This document shows, piece after piece, positions 41,597-51,431 of a DNA stretch of 64,000 bases. This DNA comes from Actinomucor elegans (lineage: Eukaryota > Mucoromycota > Mucoromycetes > Mucorales > Mucoraceae), in the NCBI GenBank assembly GCA_026027325.1, contig JAMSLZ010000001.1:1-64000 (forward strand), read 5' to 3'. The number at the start of each line of letters is the position of its first letter. Positions within the stretch are counted from its first letter, which is position 1. A program made the position numbers and the translations under genes. The notes beneath the pieces are model-generated. The model saw only the letters and a list, made by a program, of their open reading frames with translations. It was not told the origin of the DNA and made no database searches.

Positions 41597-42541
41597 ATGT
41601 CCAATGTTCAACATGCCTCTGAGCCATCTGGCCTAATTGACCAAATGCAATTGCAGCAAATGGTCTTTTCTGTCGTTCAACAAGTGCAACAACACCAAAC
41701 CGTCTTTCAAGAGCTTCAGGCTTTGAAAGACGCGATTCAGACCTTACAGTCAGAAAAACAAGCTCTTGCTGATGAAAATCAGCAATTACGTACCGAGATC
41801 TCGAAGCTCAAGTCCCAAATCTCGAATCCCATTGCCAATGTTGATCAGCCATTGGTCAATTGTCAAGTCTCCCCTGAAGTAAAAGTGACTAAACCCACAT
41901 TTGCTTCTGTTGCTGCTGCTCCTACTCGCCAAAAGAGTAAGAATTCTGGTCCTGTTTCGCTGAAGAAACGCATTGCTGCAGCCCGTGTATTCAAGACCGC
42001 AGAAGCCCAAGGCCCACAAGGTTTTACCTACGTGTATCTTGGCCGCTCTCGCAAGTTTGACCGTTTGGAAGTCCGGTCCCGTCTCCGTCGTGCTGGTGTT
42101 GACACTGGCCGTGTGATTGATGTCTGTTTCCCCGCCTCTGGTGTCATTGGTATCTTGTTACATACTCAGTATGTAGACAGGTTCACTGAGCTTATGACTA
42201 TTGCCGAAGCCGAATTTATCAAGGATTTTGATCCTTTGGACCCTGCCCATTTAGCTGATCCTCGCTATGACTCTCTTTCACTGGATGCTAGGGCTAATGA
42301 AATGGCCAAAATCGTTCACTCTCGATGCATCAATACATTGTCCTTTGTACGTCCCTTGCTCGTCTCCTCTGTTGGTCGCTCCTTTGTTGAGAAAGGATGG
42401 ATGGATGATGAAACTCTTGACCATGTCATGGTGGATGCTCGTCGCCGGCTTGCTGAACAAGATCCTAAGAAGGCTGCTTTTGCCTTCCGTCGCTCTGGTA
42501 AAGACATCTCTGGTGATAGCGATACTGAAATGTCACAATAA
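41597..42541 (+). CDS. LINE-4 ORF1, 314 aa
   Basis: Nearly identical to LINE-3 ORF1: coiled coil at about 16-75, RRM-like domain at 121-195 (SLKKRIAAARVFK...VIDVCFPASGV), acidic C terminus SGDSDTEMSQ. A few substitutions, such as KSQ for MSK after the coiled coil and DRF for EKF near 194, distinguish it. The stop overlaps the ORF2 start (TAATG at 42539-42543). The frame is intact. Confidence 0.9.
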   Translation: MSNVQHASEPSGLIDQMQLQQMVFSVVQQVQQHQTVFQELQALKDAIQTLQSEKQALADENQQLRTEISKLKSQISNPIANVDQPLVNCQVSPEVKVTKPTFASVAAAPTRQKSKNSGPVSLKKRIAAARVFKTAEAQGPQGFTYVYLGRSRKFDRLEVRSRLRRAGVDTGRVIDVCFPASGVIGILLHTQYVDRFTELMTIAEAEFIKDFDPLDPAHLADPRYDSLSLDARANEMAKIVHSRCINTLSFVRPLLVSSVGRSFVEKGWMDDETLDHVMVDARRRLAEQDPKKAAFAFRRSGKDISGDSDTEMSQ

Positions 42542-43817
42542 TGACATCTTCAGTCCCTCCTTTCATTTCTGCTACTCCTGTCACTCCTTTGAACAATCCT
42601 GTCCGCTCCTTCTCTCTTGCATTGTGGAATGCCAATGGTCTTCGGGTCACTACCATCCACGATGTACTCTCTCATGCTCTCTCTTGTGATATCCTCCTGA
42701 TTACTGAAACTTGGCTTACCTCTGGGTTGATCCCTACCGATTGGTCTCAATATCATCTGTACGGTCAAACTGTCACTAATGCCAATGGACGTGGCTCAGG
42801 TGGTGTCACTGCTCTCATCTCTCCTCACTGTCCTTTTACTGTCTCTCAACTTCCGTCTTACAATGCATATACTCTGTCGATCAAGGTTGACAAAGTCAAT
42901 GTGCATTGTGTCTACTTTCCACCCAGTCTCTCTCGTGATCTGGTGCTCTCTTCTCTGAATTCACTGCCTCTTCATTCTGATACTATTATCTGCGGTGACT
43001 TCAATGCACGCCTTGGTGATGTTACTGGTGATTCTGCAACAAATCCTCGTGGTCTAGCTCTGCTTCCTTGGATTGAAGAACGCAATCTCTCAGTGTTGAA
43101 CTCTTCCTTGGCGTATGGTATTGATACATACTGTACCTTCAGAAATGGTGCTGTGGCGAGCAGTATCATTGACTTGTTCTTGACCAACATTGGAGGTTCT
43201 GGTATGGTGTCTCCTTCTCTTTCTGTTGCTTCTGATCTCTCTTTGGGCTCTGATCATCGTTTGCTTCAGTTGGGGTTCGAGTACATTGCTGTTTCTGGTG
43301 GCTCTTCTGGTGTAGGTGACTCTTCGGTGCTGGCTCCTCGTAGGACATGGAACCTCAGTCGGCTGGCTGAGTCTGAGCCTTTGGCTCTGTTCCATACTCG
43401 GTTTCGGTGTCTGGTTGCTCCTTTGAAGGATATTCTTGCTGGTCTGGTTGGTTCTCCTCCGGATGCTCGTCCACCTATAGATTCACTCAATGCATCTCTG
43501 AATGAGTGTCTCTATCAGGCTATGGATGCATCCATTGGGTCTAAGGCTCCCCGTCCTGGTCATTGGAAGAAGTACTGGACTGCTGATCTGGAAGCTGCTG
43601 CTCGAGAACGCGATCGTCTCTATTGCCGTTGGCGTCATTCGTTTGGTGTTGACAAGGCTTATTACTGGCATCTCCATCTACAAGCCCACAAGTCGTTTCG
43701 TCGTGCTGTTGCTGCTGCCAAAAGGTTATCCTGGAAAAACTTTCGTGCTTCTCTGGAAAAGGATTTCACCAAAGCTACTGCAACCATGGCTCGTCTCAAG
43801 CGTCGCAAAGAATCTAC
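42541..43817 (+). pseudogene. LINE-4 ORF2, N-terminal part (endonuclease)
   Basis: This encodes the EEP endonuclease (WNANG, LLITETWL, GDFNARLGD, GSDHRLLQL) and linker up to RLKRRKEST, where the 8-bp-TSD element enters after GAATCTAC. It joins 51440-53561 in frame. The endonuclease is near-identical to LINE-3, but from about 43715 the coding sequence switches to a diverged version (NFRASLEKDFTKA against NFCMSLQKDFAKA). Confidence 0.9.
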
Positions 43818-44155
43818 GGATGTATCCCAAAGGAACTCCCAGGTTTTTAAAAATGTCCGAGATGGATAAAATAAATAAAATACATTTTGATTTTTAATCA
43901 AAAAATTATTATTTCATTTGGAGAATTCCTTAAATATATTATTTTAAATAAATTGAATTTTTATATAAATAAAAAAAAGACAATCTAAAAAATTAAAAAT
44001 AATTGCAGTTGTTAATAAAATGGAAACTTTTGAGGAATTAATTGAAAAAAGTGATTTTATAAAAAATATTAAAAGAATGTATATAACGAAAGTGATTGAA
44101 AACTATAATATAGAAAAGGTTAATATAGTATATAATAACAATATTAAATCGTTTG

Positions 44156-44519
44156 TGTTATATCGAATATAATAAAGACTGTAAAAATAACCAGACTGAT
44201 AAAACGAATTAATTTATTAAAGCATTAAAATGATGAGCTATTTATACAAAATTGAAGTTCGGATTTAACTTGATATTATAGACGATTGAGTTAGTCAAAG
44301 ACTGCGCTCATGGAGTTAACAAGGATTTATAGTAATCCATTCTAGTACGACTTTATATTCGGTGATAGATAGTTTATGAAGGTTAGCTGCACTAAGCATT
44401 GATTTCCATATATATCTCTTAACCGACGTTACAAAGCTGTCAAAGCACAAGCTGAGTATAAGCATTGTCGAACATTGACCTGATTGGTGACGGACACTGA
44501 ACAAGTCATGTTTACAACA
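44156..44519 (-). repeat. Ty3-2 3' LTR (364 bp)
   Basis: On the plus strand it reads TGTTATATCG...TTTACAACA. It is identical by eye to 49906-50269. Confidence 0.95.
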
Positions 44520-44748
44520 TTGCCCCCTTCTAGACAGTTGCTTATACTAAGAGTGTTTGCATTGTTACTAGGTATAGTCTATAATGTGCATAAGTTAATA
44601 GGAAGTTACATACTTCGGTGCGTGTCCTTTCGCCTTGTAATGAACTGATCGTAGTTATTCCTCGATAAAAACCTTATGTAAAAAACCCGTAGGATAAAAG
44701 TGAAGGAAAAGAAGAATAACAAACAAGACTGTATAAAAAGTCTATGAT
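44520..44748 (-). other. Ty3-2 spacer between pol and 3' LTR
   Basis: 229 bp without an ORF; includes the polypurine tract (minus strand AGAAGGGGGCA) next to the LTR. Confidence 0.6.
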
Positions 44749-47700
44749 CTATTGTTGGTTTCTACTGCGTTTGTTCCGAGTAGCTATCTTACGTGTATTG
44801 ACTGTCATAGGAGCCTTACGTTTCTTGGAAGAGGATTGCTTATGATCAGCATTGCGACGTCCCCAATATATTTCAATTGGTTTCTTTGAATCGAAGTGTG
44901 ATGGAGGTTCCCATGTATCATCTTCATCGTTTGGATATCCTTTCCATTTGACTCTGTATAAATAATTACCAGGTGAACCAGAATGATCAATGACTGCTTG
45001 TATTTCAAAGTGATCTTCTTTAAGCTTTTGATATTCTTCAGTAGATATATTATCTGAGGAGATGAATATAATATGCGATGTAGGTACATCTCTAGATAAG
45101 AGAGTACCCGCTTTATCTTTCAAGATATAGCTACCGTTCTTTGTGATTCCATGTATATAAAATGGACCGAGATTACGCGCATCTAATTTGCTTAATCGTG
45201 TTACATTCTTAATCATAACTTTACTTCCAACAGGAAACTGCTTAGTTACAATCCTATGCGTTTTTACGAATCTGTCGTGATCACGTTCTTGCGTATCTCT
45301 TATGCGTTTAGACAATGCTGGTATAACGACTTCATTGACAAATTTGAATTTTTCATCAATCATTTTCGTGTCAGTTTCTTCTAGTTGCAATACAGGTTTA
45401 GTATTTGAGTAGTCTTCAAAGCCATTTGGTTGTCTATTGAATAACACTGTATAAGGACGAGACTTATGTAACCGTGCGTATTTACAATTCATAGCGTATT
45501 GACAATAATTCAAATAATAATCCCAGTCAGCGCCTTTACCGCGTAATTCCTTAACAATTGTACGTTTTGCCAAACCGACATATGCTTCGTTTACCGAGTT
45601 ACCCGTAGGAGAGTATGGTAATGAAAGTCTTCGATCAATGCCACTCATCTCAATCATTTTTGCTACAATATCAGCTGTGAACTCTGCACCATTATCCGAA
45701 TTCAAGATCTTTGGAAAGCCAAATAACGAGAATATAGATAAAAGTTCGGCAGCGATAGTCGTACTATGTTTATCAGGTAATGCTCTAAGAACAGTAAACC
45801 TTGAATAATAGTCTACCATGACTAACATAAAGTTATTGCCGCGAGAAGAGGTGACATCAAAAGTACCTAAATCCATACACCAATGATCAAGTGGTTGATC
45901 AGGCAATACAGATTTTGGTGGGTGATAACCAACTTTGGATATGTTGAACCTATTGCATTCAGTACATTCGCCCAAGATTCGTTGAATATCTTTTCGCATG
46001 TTTGTCCAGTGAATACCATCATGGTGTAATTGGTTCTCGATGCTTTGTAAACCATAATGTCCTAAAAGGTGTGCTTTAAATACGAGATTATCACGTTCAT
46101 TTTTAGGTGGTGTAATATAATCAGCAAACTTTAATGTTCGAAGAATCAGGTCTTCATCGTCATTAGAAGTTTGTTGTGGAGATATAGTAGCGCAAGTATC
46201 ATTACTCTGATCAGTAAGTAATATTGGTACTGTTGAAGAAGAAGCTAAGAGAGAAGTATTATTTTTATAAATACTAGGGCGTGACTGTTGAGCAAATTGC
46301 TTTTTGCTTTTAGCCATAGATCCCTTTTCACTATCTTTCAAGCTTTTCTTTTTGTTTGAAATGCTACCAACATCACCAAGCGCGACTATATCGAGACAAC
46401 TACCCCCCTCCAGAACATTAATCGGTTGATCCTCGTCCGTATAAAGGCGTGAGAGAGCGTCAGGAATAAGATTTTTGAATCCAGGCAGGTGAACTGTATT
46501 GAACGTATAGCCAAAAATACCCTCATACCAACCAGCCATTAAAGCATTAGGTACTTCTTGAGTCTGCAAGTAAATGAGACTTTTATGATCAGTATGCAAC
46601 GTAAAGGGAATAAGATACAGCCACTTGTGGAATTTCGCAAATGCATAAACGACAGCTAACAATTCACGTTTGGTAGTGCTATAGTTGCGTTCGGAAACAC
46701 TAAGCTTTCGAGAAGCCAAGGCAACAAACTTAACTTCATTATCGATAATTTGATACAGCATAGCACCAATACCAGACACACTTGCATCTGTTGCAACATG
46801 AAATCGTTGACCGATAACTGGAGGCGAGATAACAGGAGCATTGGCCAGAGCGTATTTAAGAGCTGCAAAAGCTTGTTCGTGTTTGTTTGACCAGACTTTA
46901 GTAATATCTTTTACGTTACGTAGGTCATCTAAATCAGCAGCGAGTTTAGCAAAGAAAGGAATGGATGAACGGAAGAAGTTCATAAACCCGAGAAACTGTT
47001 GGATATGACGTCCAGTAGTCATTTTAGGCCAGCTTTCTAAGCTTGCTACTTTGCGAGGATCAGGGATCAGTTTACCTTTTATCAACGACCAACCCAATAT
47101 GTGTATACTCTGTTGAGCGAATACGATCTTATCAGGATTCAGTACGAGATTAGCACTAGTAAGACGTTTGGTCACTTCAGCAACGCAATCTGCATGATAT
47201 GATAGCGGAGGAAATGTAGAAACAACGATGTCATCTACATACACGTTGACGTAAGGAAGATCTTCAAAGAGTGTTGTCAAATTGCGTTGGACGACCGATC
47301 CAACGAAACTTATGCCATAGCACGCTTTGATAAAGCGCATCTGCCGATTGGTATAGGGACAAGTAAAGGACAGTTTCTCGCGATCTTCATCAGCAACTTT
47401 AAAACTTGTAAAGCAAGCATGAATGTCCAATATAGTGTGGATTGGAGCAGAGCCAATACGTTGATGTATTTCTGAGATGAGAGGTAGTTGTTGTCTATCA
47501 TTTACAATCAGCAATTGGTTAACTAGACGAACATCACAAACCACTCTAGGTTTAGCATACGTGTAATTACCGAATGAGTCCTTCTTTTTGACGCAAAGGA
47601 TTGGACTATTCCACGATGTATGAGAAGGAGCTCTTTCAATGACACCTTCCTGTAACCATGTTTCTATTTGGTCAAGGACCGCAGAACGATAGGCTTCAGG

Positions 47701-47913
47701 CAATGCGTATTGTTTTCTGTAAGCAACACTTCCAGGCTTCGTTTTGAGATGAATAATAGCGCCTGGTAAATTGCAGTATGTATTTTTCATATCAATAGAA
47801 GAATTGACCTGTAACAACTTGTTTATTTTATCAAGCAAAGGCTTTCGCTCAGTAATCGTTCCGTATGGATTATCATTTGGTTTGACCTGATCAGGATCAA
47901 TTGGGTCTGGGAG
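44749..47913 (-). CDS. Ty3-2 Pol: RT, RNase H, integrase, chromodomain
   Basis: The frame is open from directly after the UGA at 47914-47916 down to the stop at 44749 and has no ATG near its start, so it is probably made as a Gag-Pol fusion. RT: TILDIHACFTSF and YVDDIVV. RNase H: HVATDASVSG and TDHKSLIY. Integrase: H-H-C-C finger (HLLGHYG...CTECN), Asp in CMDLGTFD, Asp in LNSDNGAEF and Glu in GNSVNEAYV. C-terminal chromodomain: FEIQAVIDHSG, YRVKWKGYP and DTWEPPSHF. The tail is basic (KKRKAPMTVNTRK). It makes and integrates element cDNA; the chromodomain suggests heterochromatin targeting. Confidence 0.93.
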   Translation of the reverse strand, partial: LPDPIDPDQVKPNDNPYGTITERKPLLDKINKLLQVNSSIDMKNTYCNLPGAIIHLKTKPGSVAYRKQYALPEAYRSAVLDQIETWLQEGVIERAPSHTSWNSPILCVKKKDSFGNYTYAKPRVVCDVRLVNQLLIVNDRQQLPLISEIHQRIGSAPIHTILDIHACFTSFKVADEDREKLSFTCPYTNRQMRFIKACYGISFVGSVVQRNLTTLFEDLPYVNVYVDDIVVSTFPPLSYHADCVAEVTKRLTSANLVLNPDKIVFAQQSIHILGWSLIKGKLIPDPRKVASLESWPKMTTGRHIQQFLGFMNFFRSSIPFFAKLAADLDDLRNVKDITKVWSNKHEQAFAALKYALANAPVISPPVIGQRFHVATDASVSGIGAMLYQIIDNEVKFVALASRKLSVSERNYSTTKRELLAVVYAFAKFHKWLYLIPFTLHTDHKSLIYLQTQEVPNALMAGWYEGIFGYTFNTVHLPGFKNLIPDALSRLYTDEDQPINVLEGGSCLDIVALGDVGSISNKKKSLKDSEKGSMAKSKKQFAQQSRPSIYKNNTSLLASSSTVPILLTDQSNDTCATISPQQTSNDDEDLILRTLKFADYITPPKNERDNLVFKAHLLGHYGLQSIENQLHHDGIHWTNMRKDIQRILGECTECNRFNISKVGYHPPKSVLPDQPLDHWCMDLGTFDVTSSRGNNFMLVMVDYYSRFTVLRALPDKHSTTIAAELLSIFSLFGFPKILNSDNGAEFTADIVAKMIEMSGIDRRLSLPYSPTGNSVNEAYVGLAKRTIVKELRGKGADWDYYLNYCQYAMNCKYARLHKSRPYTVLFNRQPNGFEDYSNTKPVLQLEETDTKMIDEKFKFVNEVVIPALSKRIRDTQERDHDRFVKTHRIVTKQFPVGSKVMIKNVTRLSKLDARNLGPFYIHGITKNGSYILKDKAGTLLSRDVPTSHIIFISSDNISTEEYQKLKEDHFEIQAVIDHSGSPGNYLYRVKWKGYPNDEDDTWEPPSHFDSKKPIEIYWGRRNADHKQSSSKKRKAPMTVNTRKIATRNKRSRNQQ

Positions 47914-49851
47914 TCAATGGCCAATTTGTTCAAAGTGTGAACTAACAAGACCAGTGATACCAATGTTCAATTGAGGTAAGATGTCAAGACCAAAGCAAAT
48001 AGGAACATCTTCATGAGTAAAGAAAGGAAAAACTTCAAAAGTATGGTAAAAGGATTTTTTATTATAGAATACTTTTAGAGTGCAAGACCCTATTCTACTG
48101 ATCGCATTATTGACGTGGCCAAGCTGGATTGTGCCTTCTTGCTTCACCAAAGGAATAGGTGGAACAAGTGAGTTAAAAAACTCTGGCGTAACCATAGAAA
48201 AGCTCGAACCCGAATCGATCAAACTGTAGGTAGTAATATTCTCTATAATAGCCGGTACAAAGAGAGAATTAGAAATCTGTCTTGGTGGCAATGAAAATCC
48301 TTTGTGATACTTACAAGCTTGTGCCTGCGCGGCGACCAGAAGCGATTCTTCATCTGAAATATCCATATCGTTGATGCGTTGTGTGGCAACAGCCACAGCA
48401 GAAGAAGAAGAAGCATTGGTTGATCCAGCAGAAGAAGCAACAGAAGTATTAGTCTCGACGGTAGTGGAAACCGGAGCACGAGGAGCAGCAGAAGAAGTAG
48501 TAGTAGTGGTGCGAGAGGCAGAAGAGGAAAAACGTTCGGGCGACGTGGACATAGCTCTCATTACCAGATTACTGGCAGATTTACCAACACCATTCACTGC
48601 AGCAGATGAATCACAGCGATGTGATGGGTTCCAATTCTTAGCGCCACAACGACGGCAGTCACCAGGACCAGGCTTGGGTACACCTCCCAGTTTAGCAGCG
48701 CGACAAGAGTCCGTGCTATGCGTAGTCGATCGGTGGAAAGAACAGAACAACCCTTTCTTTTCTCTTGTACTAGACGAAGAAGAAGGTTTTGATGCGTACT
48801 TCGAGGCAGCAGCACCATTAGGAAACGATGACGACGATGGTTCATCAGAAACCTTTGACTTTTTCGTGCCAAGAGATTCCCTTTGATCGTCACCAGTACG
48901 CTTGTTAGCACGCATAGAAGCCAAACGACTGTCCAAGTTACGAGCCACAGCGCAAACATACTCGAGATTCTGCATCTGAGTTTCAGTTCCCATATTCATA
49001 GTATATGCCATACGTTCTTGGAATGAGTCAGGCAATCCACGCAAGAAGGTAGATATTAACAAGAACGAATCATTCAAGTCAGCACGACGACGTAACGCGT
49101 TGAAGCGGTCAATATACTGTTCAATTGTCTCGGTTGACCGTTTGGTAATGGCCATGAGCTCGTTAGCAGCAGTAGAGCGATCTACACTTGCATTCACACC
49201 AAACTTCTTCAAGAAGGCATCTTTTACAATGGACCAAGTAGCAGCAACACCAGGCACAAAGAAGGTTTCTTTCAAGAATGTTTGATGATCCTCGTTTAAG
49301 CAACAGTACTTAAGTAGGCGAGCACCATTGACGTCCAAGTCAAGACCATGACACTCTACAACGACTTCGAAGCGAGAAAGACAGGTACGCAAGTCAGTGA
49401 AGATGGTAGACTTGTTGTCAGAAACCATACCAACCCATTGGATAATAGGTAAGTCATTGGGCACAAACTCAGTACGTAACATAGTACTCTTAGTAGGACC
49501 CAGAGAAGCAGAAGCAGGACTAGCAGCAGAGCTACCAAGGGATTCTTCCATAGCCAGAAGAGATTCCTTAAATAGCTTCAAATCCTTTTGACGAAGAGCA
49601 AGATCACCACGAAGTTTCTTGGCAGCTTCTTCAGAGAGAACACCAGGAGTCACCAACTGGATAGTCATCTTGGCGATTTGAGCAGAGGCTTGACGGATAG
49701 CGTCCTTGATCACCTCAACGGAGTCAGATACGGATAAACCGTCATCACAGTTGTTCATCTCTACGTCTTGATCAGCAGAGGATTCAATAGCAGCAGGAGG
49801 ATTAATGACAGCGTCATTAGAACCAGAAACAGTGGAGATAGGAGCAGACAT
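47914..49851 (-). CDS. Ty3-2 Gag-protease, 645 aa, ends in possible readthrough UGA
   Basis: The ATG at 49851 lies about 55 bp inside the 5' LTR edge. Gag helical region at residues about 100-310 (FLKETFFVPGVAATWSIVKDAF, RFNALRRRADLNDSF, FLRGLPDSFQERM). Cys/His segments CSFHRSTTHSTDSC and CRRCGAKNWNPSHRC lie near 365-405. A Ser/Thr/Ala-rich linker follows, then the aspartic protease (LIDSGSSFSMV near 555) and its C-terminal part (CFGLDILPQLNIGITGLV). The frame ends CAU-UGA-CUC and the same frame continues into Pol. Ty3-1 has no stop at the corresponding point. Confidence 0.92.
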   Translation of the reverse strand: MSAPISTVSGSNDAVINPPAAIESSADQDVEMNNCDDGLSVSDSVEVIKDAIRQASAQIAKMTIQLVTPGVLSEEAAKKLRGDLALRQKDLKLFKESLLAMEESLGSSAASPASASLGPTKSTMLRTEFVPNDLPIIQWVGMVSDNKSTIFTDLRTCLSRFEVVVECHGLDLDVNGARLLKYCCLNEDHQTFLKETFFVPGVAATWSIVKDAFLKKFGVNASVDRSTAANELMAITKRSTETIEQYIDRFNALRRRADLNDSFLLISTFLRGLPDSFQERMAYTMNMGTETQMQNLEYVCAVARNLDSRLASMRANKRTGDDQRESLGTKKSKVSDEPSSSSFPNGAAASKYASKPSSSSSTREKKGLFCSFHRSTTHSTDSCRAAKLGGVPKPGPGDCRRCGAKNWNPSHRCDSSAAVNGVGKSASNLVMRAMSTSPERFSSSASRTTTTTSSAAPRAPVSTTVETNTSVASSAGSTNASSSSAVAVATQRINDMDISDEESLLVAAQAQACKYHKGFSLPPRQISNSLFVPAIIENITTYSLIDSGSSFSMVTPEFFNSLVPPIPLVKQEGTIQLGHVNNAISRIGSCTLKVFYNKKSFYHTFEVFPFFTHEDVPICFGLDILPQLNIGITGLVSSHFEQIGH

Positions 49852-49905
49852 ATTGAGTAGTAAGTGTGTAATAAACCAAAAAGTAGCAGATAAGGTTAAA
49901 AAAAA

Positions 49906-50269
49906 TGTTATATCGAATATAATAAAGACTGTAAAAATAACCAGACTGATAAAACGAATTAATTTATTAAAGCATTAAAATGATGAGCTATTTATACAAA
50001 ATTGAAGTTCGGATTTAACTTGATATTATAGACGATTGAGTTAGTCAAAGACTGCGCTCATGGAGTTAACAAGGATTTATAGTAATCCATTCTAGTACGA
50101 CTTTATATTCGGTGATAGATAGTTTATGAAGGTTAGCTGCACTAAGCATTGATTTCCATATATATCTCTTAACCGACGTTACAAAGCTGTCAAAGCACAA
50201 GCTGAGTATAAGCATTGTCGAACATTGACCTGATTGGTGACGGACACTGAACAAGTCATGTTTACAACA
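49906..50269 (-). repeat. Ty3-2 5' LTR (364 bp)
   Basis: Identical by eye to 44156-44519. On the minus strand the following leader begins TTTTTTTTAACCTTATC, not a recognisable tRNA-type primer site. Confidence 0.95.
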
Positions 50270-50867
50270 GTTTGAAATTAATTTCATAAAAAATGAAAAT
50301 CCCTACTATATTAAATATAAAATTAAAAGACGAAGAAATCAATCTACACCAAAGTTAAATAAAAAAGCAAAAAAAGTAAACATAAATGATAATATAAATG
50401 CTGATTCTTTTATTGGTAATATTGTAAATAATAATATAATTGAAAATAGTATAGAAATTAATGATAATATAATTGAAAGTAGTACACAGGATAGTAGTAA
50501 TGATAATGTCATAAATGTAAAAAATGATGGTTTAGATAACATCAAAAAGAATAAAGTAATATATAAAAATGTTAATGATAATCCGTCGGATACAAATAAA
50601 TTAAACCATAGTAGTATAGAAAAATTTAAGCATATAAGAAGAAATATGGTAAGTCAAATAGAAGAATTATTGGAACTTACTGTACATAGTAACGATTTAT
50701 TAGTTGATGTATTCCATATTATAAATAATAACAATCCTAAAATGGCGATAAAAAAGTTAAATAAGTATAATAGTAATAATAATTATAAATTTATCCAAGA
50801 ATTACCTTCCAGATTAAATACAATAAATGATAAACTAATAGAATTAATAGATGAATTAATTGTATAA

Positions 50868-51431
50868 TAAATTAAGAATAGATAAAAAGGTATAAAATTT
50901 AGAATAATATAATTAAAAACTATTTTAAAATATAAATAATAATTACATAAATAAAAATGAAATTTCCATAACAACATATCATATACTCTATAATATCACA
51001 ATCAAATCTGAAGTATGTCAAGAATCTTCCGCAAAACTAAATAAAATTTATGATGAATTAATAAAAATCGATAGATAAAAGTTTTAAGATCTAAAAATGT
51101 GAAAATTTTATATTTCTAGAAACATTAATGTAGATAATATATATTATCAACAAGTTGATTTTATAAATCATGGAGCCACCTCAATATATTTACTTACATT
51201 TTCTAAAAACTTCATAAATAAAGTTATCATAAAATTATTTCAAATTACAAAAATAACAATATTTATAAATGTTTATAAGTATTAAATTATCCATTTCGTA
51301 CAACAATATAAAGAACCATTCATATAATAATTATGTTTTATATATCAAAAAATAGACATTATTTTTAAAAGTTTTAAAATTTTTGTACGAAATGGATAAT
51401 AAAAACCTGAGACCTAGATTGGGAATTACCC
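50868..51431. other. AT-rich 3' arm of the 8-bp-TSD element
   Basis: No gene is visible. A 13-bp inverted pair, CCATTTCGTACAA near 51291 and TTGTACGAAATGG near 51383, could form a hairpin. The end is ...CCTGAGACCTAGATTGGG then AATTACCC, the terminal inverted repeat. Confidence 0.5.

Larger units (their letters stand above)
44156..50269 (-). mobile_element. Ty3-2, complete Ty3/gypsy chromovirus (6114 bp), minus strand
   Basis: LTRs 44156-44519 and 49906-50269 (364 bp each, identical by eye) are flanked by GTTTG duplications (44151-44155, 50270-50274). On the minus strand it encodes Gag-protease and Pol in the same frame, separated by one UGA. The purine tract AGAAGGGGGCA adjoins the 3' LTR. 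It belongs to a different lineage from Ty3-1 by LTR and protein sequence. Confidence 0.96.
44020..50867 (+). pseudogene. Unknown 242-aa protein of the 8-bp-TSD element, interrupted by Ty3-2
   Basis: The segments 44020-44155 and 50275-50867 join in frame once Ty3-2 and one GTTTG copy are removed (729 nt, 242 aa plus stop), so the ORF was intact when Ty3-2 arrived. The N-terminal 60 residues are Lys/Ile/Asn-rich, followed by a basic patch (KIKRRRN...KKAKK) that could be a nuclear signal. A long Asn/Asp/Ser low-complexity stretch comes next, then a C-terminal helical region (IRRNMVSQIEELLELTVHS...) ending KLIELIDELIV. No DDE motif or known domain is recognised. It could be a transposition accessory or DNA-binding protein. 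The low complexity tracks the AT-rich base composition. Confidence 0.55.
43818..51431 (+). mobile_element. DNA transposon with 8-bp TSD, unknown family, split by Ty3-2
   Basis: Flanked by GAATCTAC (43810-43817 and 51432-51439). Imperfect inverted ends: GGATGTATCCCAA at the start, and GGGTAATTCCCAA as the inverse complement of the end, both continuing to CAGGTTTTT. Without Ty3-2 it is about 1.5 kb, very AT-rich, and encodes one 242-aa protein. An 8-bp duplication is usual for hAT, P, Merlin and KDZ-type elements, but no transposase of any of these is recognisable here, so the family is open. It may be a non-autonomous copy. Confidence 0.75.

Noticed and set aside
48371..48886. 171-codon plus-strand ORF with Glu/Val-rich sequence
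   Set aside because: It is the antisense shadow of the Ser/Thr/Ala-rich linker of Ty3-2 Gag.
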